Below, in pieces: positions 59,300 through 64,000 of a DNA stretch of 64,000 bases; within the stretch, counting starts at the first letter, position 1; each line of letters starts with the position of its first letter. The position numbers and the translations under genes are program-made. This stretch comes from JAEKNW01 sp963678375 (GTDB lineage: Bacteria; Cloacimonadota; Cloacimonadia; Cloacimonadales; JAFGVF01). The stretch is from assembly GCA_963678375.2 (NCBI GenBank), contig OY782831.1, forward strand, positions 62,001-126,000, written 5' to 3'. The notes under the pieces are model-generated. The model saw only the letters and a program-made list of their open reading frames with translations. It was not told the DNA's origin and searched no databases.

Positions 59300-61837
59300 C
59301 TACCTATAAATCTGGGTATAAAGATTATTGCTAGTAAAGTAATTTTCAGCAATTTCAGCTATATCATCAAATGAAACATTTTGCAAACGTTTTTCCCGAT
59401 TTAGATAGAAGTCATAGCTATAACCCAAGGAACTTAGAATGCCTAAAGAGCTAGCTTGAGAAGCCACACTTTCGTCATCTAATAACCGCTGACCATTGAT
59501 AAAGTTCTTAGTTAGTTCCATTTCTTCTTTAGTAACATTATTTTTAATAATATCTTTCATTATTTGCTTGATAGAGGCAATGGCTTGTTCTTCCCTATTC
59601 CTATCTACTATAGCATAGTTAGCAAAGAAACCAACTTCTGAAAGAGCTGTAAAATCAAAGCCAACACTATAGGCAAGTCCTAGCTTCTCTCTCAGTTCAT
59701 TAAATAAACGAGAGTTGATTTCACCACCAATAATTTGAGATAAGACATGGAATGCAACGTTAAGTCTATAATCATTAGCATTGCAAGCAAAACCACCTAT
59801 ATGAATTATAGATTGGTCATTATCATAATCAAAGATATGTCTTTTTTTAGCAGGTGGAGAGTAAAGAACTTTCTCTTTAACCTGAGAGCTATATGAGGTA
59901 AATTTAAAAGTATTTTCGACAGTTCTTATAATATTATCAAAGTGAATATCACCAATAACAACTAAGCTCATTTGAGATAAGTCTAAGAATTCTTTGTGCC
60001 AAGAGTTTATTCTTTTTCGTGTAATCTTGGTAATATCTGATAACTCACCTGTTTTACTTATCAGGTTTGAATTTCTACCGAACAAAAATTGATTGTATTT
60101 TTTAACAGCATCTTTAGTTGGGAAGTCATGTATTCTTCTTAAATTAGACCTAACTGATTGTTTAATATTATTAAGATGATGTATAGGGAATTGGGGTTCT
60201 CTGATTAAATCTGCCATTAACTCAAGAGCTTCAGAGATGTATTCACTAAAGCACTTTACTTTAAAACCAGAAGTTTCTATTCCATTATGAACATTGAGAT
60301 TTATACCTCTTTGTTTACAGTAATCTACTAGTTCTTCATAGGAATACTTTTTTGTCCCAAATTGCATTAAAGCTAAGGTAAAGAAGTTAATACCTCTTAA
60401 TTCTAAGGGTTCACAGAGTTGAGATATCTTTCTAGTTAACGAAATCCCCACAGTCGGTTTTCCTAGGACCTTCTTCATAATAACTTTCATACCATTGCTA
60501 CAGGTATATTCCATATAATTGTTATTTTCGTTAGAGGCTAACTCTTCACTTTCCCTATTTATTATATCTTTTTCAATTTTATCAAGAAAGTGGTTTTTTG
60601 TTCCTAAATGAATAATTTTCAAGTTATCAAGTCTATAAAACTTATTTGCCACATCTAATAGAAGCTGAATATCTAAAGAAGCTAACCTAACAGGATAACG
60701 AAGGATTGATTCGTAACCACAATCAAGTTCTTCAACTCCTAAGACACTTGCGAAATTTTCGACATATTCAAAAGCATATTTCCAGCTATGCTCCTGTTCA
60801 ACTTTGATCTTTCTTAATTCTTCATATGTAAGACCTTGAATTCTCATACTGTTATACTCTTCAATGAAAATTCGACAGATATCTTCTAAACAAGTATTGG
60901 ATTTAGGAACAATAAGAATAATTGAAAGACCATCATAGTGACCTGATATTGACTGAACCTGAATACTCGTAACTAATTGCTCTTTAATATAAAGTCTTTT
61001 GTATAATCGAGAGTTTTTACCTATAGCAAAGCCTTTAGTAACCAATGATAATCCTAAGCCATCTTTAGTTTTTTCACTTATCTCGGGAATAACAAAAGCT
61101 AAAATTTCTTGATTAATATCTTCATTCACAAGAGTATGTGTAGAAAAGCCTTTCTGATAAATATTAGGGCAAGCATCAAACTCTAGATTATTGTTAGGTA
61201 ACCAAGTGGAAAAATATTTTTCGACAATACTCTTTATAGATTTAAACTTAAAGTCTCCACTGATAACTAAGAAACAATTATTTGCCTTATAATACTTTTG
61301 ATAGAAAGCTCTTAAATCATCTGGAGATGAACTTTCTAAGTTATCTAGATGACCTATAATTGGATTATGATAAGGGCTTTCTTCAAAATAAAACTGAGGT
61401 ATTTTCTCTACAAAGTCTTCTTCAGGATCGTTAGCATATTGTTTTAATTCTTCAATTACAACCTTCTTTTCAGTGGAAAACTCTTCATCAGAAAAGTTAG
61501 CTTTCATAGCTAATTCAGATAGTAATTCAAGTCCATTCTCAAGATACTTGGAAGGAAGAGTTAGATAATGACAGGTAGAATCATACTCGGTATAAGCATT
61601 GATATTGGCACCTAAAGAAGATGCCTTTTCCATTATTTTATTATCTGGATAGTTTTGAGTAGATTTAAAAACCAAGTGTTCCATTAGATGAGAGTATCCA
61701 GACTCATCACTTTTCTCGTGAACTGAGCCCACTTTTACATAGAGCTGAAGACTTATAATAGGATTAGATTTATCCTTTGCAACAATGATTTTAAGACCAT
61801 TATCAAGAAAATGGTGCTTTACACTAGGATTTATCAT
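59300..61837 (-). CDS. M16 family zinc metallopeptidase (two-halves type)
   Basis: 845 aa with two M16 halves, the pitrilysin/PqqL-like arrangement. The inverted zinc motif H50-L-M-E53-H54 is intact in GYSHLMEHLVFKSTQN, and the distal glutamate lies in VVIEELKQYANDPEED near 125-140. The second half (from about 420) has no HxxEH but keeps the structural region NSRLFNELREKLGLAYSVGF near 707-726. One half is thus catalytic and the other a partner fold, as in the family. There is no signal peptide, so it is cytoplasmic or exported by other means. It starts exactly after the folE2 stop, so translation is coupled. Degrades peptides of unknown origin. Confidence 0.9.
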   Translation of the reverse strand: MINPSVKHHFLDNGLKIIVAKDKSNPIISLQLYVKVGSVHEKSDESGYSHLMEHLVFKSTQNYPDNKIMEKASSLGANINAYTEYDSTCHYLTLPSKYLENGLELLSELAMKANFSDEEFSTEKKVVIEELKQYANDPEEDFVEKIPQFYFEESPYHNPIIGHLDNLESSSPDDLRAFYQKYYKANNCFLVISGDFKFKSIKSIVEKYFSTWLPNNNLEFDACPNIYQKGFSTHTLVNEDINQEILAFVIPEISEKTKDGLGLSLVTKGFAIGKNSRLYKRLYIKEQLVTSIQVQSISGHYDGLSIILIVPKSNTCLEDICRIFIEEYNSMRIQGLTYEELRKIKVEQEHSWKYAFEYVENFASVLGVEELDCGYESILRYPVRLASLDIQLLLDVANKFYRLDNLKIIHLGTKNHFLDKIEKDIINRESEELASNENNNYMEYTCSNGMKVIMKKVLGKPTVGISLTRKISQLCEPLELRGINFFTLALMQFGTKKYSYEELVDYCKQRGINLNVHNGIETSGFKVKCFSEYISEALELMADLIREPQFPIHHLNNIKQSVRSNLRRIHDFPTKDAVKKYNQFLFGRNSNLISKTGELSDITKITRKRINSWHKEFLDLSQMSLVVIGDIHFDNIIRTVENTFKFTSYSSQVKEKVLYSPPAKKRHIFDYDNDQSIIHIGGFACNANDYRLNVAFHVLSQIIGGEINSRLFNELREKLGLAYSVGFDFTALSEVGFFANYAIVDRNREEQAIASIKQIMKDIIKNNVTKEEMELTKNFINGQRLLDDESVASQASSLGILSSLGYSYDFYLNREKRLQNVSFDDIAEIAENYFTSNNLYTQIYR

Positions 61838-62620
61838 CTACTTATTTCTCCCGCTTGTTACAGAGGCATAGGCGGAGTGATTATGAATAGATTCGAAATT
61901 CTCAGACTCAACACTGTATTCAGTAATCCTACTATCTTTTCTAAGCTCCACAACTACATCTCTAACAATATCTTCAACAAATTTAGGATTATCATATCCC
62001 TTTTCAGTAACATACTTTTCATCTGATCGTTTTAAGAGAGAATATACTTCACAAGAGGCTGCTGATTCTACAATTTCAATTAACTCTTCAAGCCAAACAT
62101 ATTCTGAATATTTTATAGTAACTGTTACAATAGAACGCTGGTTGTGAGCTCCATACTCACTTATTTCTTTTGAGCAAGGACAAACTGTTGTAATCGGAAC
62201 CTTAACCCCTATTTGCATTTCAAATTCATCTTGATGAGATGCAATAAAGAAGCAATCATAGGACATTAGGGATTTAATTGCCGAAACAGGAGCAGTCTTA
62301 TTTATAAAATAAGGGAATGCAATATTCACAAAAGCTGAATCAGCATCAAGTCTTTTTTTAGTTTCCAGAACAAAGTTCTCTATTTCAGAAATCACATTTC
62401 TTTGATGATACTCATTTAAAATCTCAATAAAGCGAGACATATGTGTTCCTCTATGATGATGAGGTAGTTCCACAAATATATCTAGATCAGCAATGGTATG
62501 CTGAGTTTCATTGGTTCTATCTTCAACTATTATGGGATATTTTACCCCTTTTACACCAACTTTATCAATAGTTACCTTACGGTTATCGTTCAAGTTTTGG
62601 ATATCAATTGTATTTTTCAT
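61838..62620 (-). CDS. folE2: GTP cyclohydrolase FolE2 (type IB)
   Basis: 260 aa. It converts GTP to 7,8-dihydroneopterin triphosphate, the first step of folate and queuosine synthesis. Signatures of COG1469: DRKVTIDKVGVKGVKYPI-type start (NDNRKVTIDKVGVKGVKYPI), ELPHHHRGTHMSRFIEIL near 50-67, VPITTVCPCSKEISEYGAHNQR near 133-154 (with the metal-binding Cys) and VEDIVRDVVVELRKD near the end. Type IB enzymes use Mn or other metals when zinc is low. It overlaps apbE by one base at 62620 and is followed immediately by the M16 gene. Consistent with queA elsewhere in the window. Confidence 0.94.
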   Translation of the reverse strand: MKNTIDIQNLNDNRKVTIDKVGVKGVKYPIIVEDRTNETQHTIADLDIFVELPHHHRGTHMSRFIEILNEYHQRNVISEIENFVLETKKRLDADSAFVNIAFPYFINKTAPVSAIKSLMSYDCFFIASHQDEFEMQIGVKVPITTVCPCSKEISEYGAHNQRSIVTVTIKYSEYVWLEELIEIVESAASCEVYSLLKRSDEKYVTEKGYDNPKFVEDIVRDVVVELRKDSRITEYSVESENFESIHNHSAYASVTSGRNK

Positions 62621-63720
62621 TATTCACCATCAATAAATTCATTATATAAGTAATAGTCAATCCCTTTGGAATTATCAGTCTTTTCAGTTTTAAGTGAGGT
62701 TGCTTCCCAAGTTTTACCAACTTCATCATAGATATCGCTGTAGATAATAGCTTCAGTGTCATTAAGAGTTTTCAAGTAATCAATAGCTCTATCACTATCA
62801 AGCATAAAAAGAGCTGTGGATAAAGCATCTGCTTCAAAAGCAGTTGGAGCTAAAATTGTCACTGAAGCATTTTGGTGACATGGATAGCCTGAAACAGCAT
62901 TGATTAGATGATGATAGCGTATATTTCCTACATCAAAATATTGCTGATAATCACCTGAAGTTGCAACCGACATCTTGTTTAAATTAGTAAGTTGTGCTAT
63001 AATTTCTGAAGAATTACGGGGATGTTGAATACCTAGTATTATCTTCTGGGATATATCGCCAAAATATCTAATAGAAGATATCTGATCAACATAACCAGCC
63101 TTGACCCCTTGAGAAAGAATCATTTCAACAGTCTTATCAACTATGTAGCCTTTTGATAAAGCTCCAAAGGTGATCTGCATATCAGCTGGAAGCTTTATAT
63201 AGTCTTTATCATATTGAACTTTAGAAAAATCAACTAGCTGTAATTTTTCTTTAATTTCGGTTGAATCAGGGATTAAACTAGCATTATACTCAGAGTTTCC
63301 CCTTTCAGCTTTTTCAAAATCCCATAAATCATAAAGGGGTTTGATTGTTATATCAAATTGTCCGTCTGTAAGCTTATACATTTTGTCAGCCTCTAACAAG
63401 AGTTCATATATATCTTGATCTATAGAAACCTTTTCCCCTTTGGAATGATTAATTTTATAAACTATACTTTCTTCATAATCTTCAGAGAATTTATATATTA
63501 AATCTTGCATATAAGCAAAAGCCTGCTTTGTAATCTCTTCCCCATTCTTTTTATCGCTTAAGACATATATCTCAGTTCTTAAACTATTCCCTTGCGTGGT
63601 CGGAGTATAATTCAAATATTTACTATCGACAAATTCATATTCAACTGTAGCAAATTTATATATGGCTATAATTATAACTAGTGCTAATAATATCAATGAT
63701 GTAATTTCTTTTCGTGTCAT
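62620..63720 (-). CDS. apbE: FAD:protein FMN transferase ApbE
   Basis: 366 aa. N-terminal membrane anchor/signal (about 7-25, ITSLILLALVIIIAIYKF). Then the ApbE core: TEIYVLSDKK, FSEDYEESIVYKINHS, LTDGQFDITIKPLYDLWDFEKA near 115-136, ITFGALSKGYIVDKTVEMIL near 180-199, SVATSGDYQQYF near 257-268, HHLINAVSGYPC near 276-287 and TAFEADALSTALFML near 299-313. It transfers FMN covalently to Thr/Ser of flavoproteins such as RnfG/NqrC on the outer side of the membrane. No such target is in this window. It heads the apbE-folE2-M16 operon; a TTGACA lies at 63774-63779. Confidence 0.93.
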   Translation of the reverse strand: MTRKEITSLILLALVIIIAIYKFATVEYEFVDSKYLNYTPTTQGNSLRTEIYVLSDKKNGEEITKQAFAYMQDLIYKFSEDYEESIVYKINHSKGEKVSIDQDIYELLLEADKMYKLTDGQFDITIKPLYDLWDFEKAERGNSEYNASLIPDSTEIKEKLQLVDFSKVQYDKDYIKLPADMQITFGALSKGYIVDKTVEMILSQGVKAGYVDQISSIRYFGDISQKIILGIQHPRNSSEIIAQLTNLNKMSVATSGDYQQYFDVGNIRYHHLINAVSGYPCHQNASVTILAPTAFEADALSTALFMLDSDRAIDYLKTLNDTEAIIYSDIYDEVGKTWEATSLKTEKTDNSKGIDYYLYNEFIDGE

Positions 63721-63780
63721 AATTTTCTAATCCTATTTTTAATATTTTACCACTTCAATATTAACACAATATTTGTCAAT

Positions 63781-63810
63781 ATAATAAAGGGACTGATTTC
63801 TCAGTCCCTT
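63781..63810 (-). terminator. Terminator of ppdK
   Basis: 10-bp perfect stem AAGGGACTGA with its complement and a 4-nt loop (63787-63810), followed on the minus strand by TTTATTATAT. It is 28 nt after the ppdK stop. Confidence 0.8.
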
Positions 63811-63837
63811 CTATATATTATTTATTTCTTAGAATTA

Positions 63838-64000
63838 TTATCTAGGATTTTTAACCGCAGCTTGAGCAGCAGCTAATCTAGCGATAGGCACACGGAAAGG
63901 TGAACATGAAACATAGTTCATACCAACGCCGTGACAGAATTCAACTGAAGAAGGTTCTCCACCGTGTTCACCACAGATACCAACTTTGAGGTCAGCTCTT
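63838..64000 (-). CDS. ppdK: Pyruvate, phosphate dikinase (partial, 3' end only)
   Basis: The last 53 residues, read from the minus strand: RADLKVGICGEHGGEPSSV, then EFCHGVGMNYVSCSPFRVPI and ARLAAAQAAVKN-PR before TAA at 63838-63840. The CGEHGGxPSSxxFCHxxGxxYVSCSPFRVPxARLAAAQ motif is diagnostic of PPDK, with the catalytic Cys in YVSCSP. The enzyme converts PEP + AMP + PPi to pyruvate + ATP + Pi, or the reverse. The gene continues past the right edge. Together with pckA it gives PEP/pyruvate/oxaloacetate interconversion. Confidence 0.95.
   Translation of the reverse strand, partial: RADLKVGICGEHGGEPSSVEFCHGVGMNYVSCSPFRVPIARLAAAQAAVKNPR

Noticed and set aside
63774..63779. TTGACA upstream of apbE as a called promoter
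   Set aside because: No acceptable -10 at 16-18 bp on the minus strand (GAAGTG at 17 bp), so it is mentioned only in the gene entry.
1..64000. CRISPR arrays, tRNA or rRNA genes, prophage
   Set aside because: No regular spaced repeats, no cloverleaf or rRNA segments, and no phage structural genes were recognised on either strand.

Overview
The window looks like chromosomal DNA of an AT-rich, diderm (outer-membrane-bearing) bacterium. Diderm evidence: an LptF/LptG-type permease pair, an LpoB-like lipoprotein, many lipobox signal peptides, a Spy-like periplasmic protein, and a heparinase/beta-helix protein ending in a T9SS-type C-terminal sorting domain. Tandem LruC/DUF4114 lipoproteins, multi-copy formylglycine-generating-enzyme-like (SUMF1) domains with chitobiase-type Ig domains, and a DUF6754-type membrane operon together point to the FCB group. 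Cloacimonadota is the most likely phylum; this is inference, not a database result. Promoters are plainly of sigma70 TTGACA/TATAAT type rather than the Bacteroidota type. UGA is an ordinary stop codon (for example ligA, rsmI and the Nudix gene end in TGA).

Layout. 1-2.5 kb: leftward envelope operon (6-TM protein, LpoB-like lipoprotein, partial TPR-like lipoprotein). 2.6-4.2 kb: NYN nuclease with cold-shock-like tail, then a Spy-like protein. 4.3-8.4 kb: giant four-repeat SUMF1 protein. 8.8-16 kb, leftward: APH/choline-kinase-like protein, ATP-PEPCK, then sppA-rng-rplU-rpmA. 15.7-18.5 kb: a patch of small broken secreted/membrane genes, including one whose signal peptide is separated from its body by a G8 tract. 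18.5-24 kb, leftward: CsgG-like/TPR lipoprotein and a tight coaBC-SDR-queA-birA cluster. 24.2-33.1 kb, rightward: ligA-lptF-lptG-aspartokinase-metG-glycosyltransferase, almost without gaps. 33.1-35.4 kb, leftward: MaoC hydratase, CitE-like lyase, AAC(3)-family acyltransferase. 35.6-40.7 kb, leftward: a four-gene membrane-protein operon of unknown function with two DUF6754-like proteins, the best candidate for an undescribed system. 41.3-45 kb, rightward: rsmI, a Nudix hydrolase and tex.

45.0-46.7 kb: an IS1182-type insertion sequence that landed exactly in the tex terminator and duplicated its 16-bp stem-loop. Its transposase is broken at four places but its ends are perfect. 47-53.3 kb, leftward and apparently AT-richer: a secreted heparinase II/III-like/beta-helix protein translationally coupled to an asparagine-synthetase-like enzyme that lacks the glutaminase cysteine, under a 27-bp tandemly duplicated promoter. 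53.5-57.7 kb: two tandem paralogous LruC lipoproteins, each with its own terminator. 58-63.7 kb, leftward: apbE-folE2-M16 peptidase-HgdC-type activator-small 2-TM protein. The right edge holds the 3' end of pyruvate phosphate dikinase (ppdK).

Metabolic picture: ATP-PEPCK and PPDK in one neighbourhood suggest PEP/pyruvate/oxaloacetate cycling. queA and folE2 fit queuosine synthesis. birA and coaBC fit biotin/CoA enzymes. ApbE fits covalently flavinylated membrane redox proteins encoded elsewhere. About ten start codons were moved from the longest ORF to an internal Met with a good ribosome-binding site.
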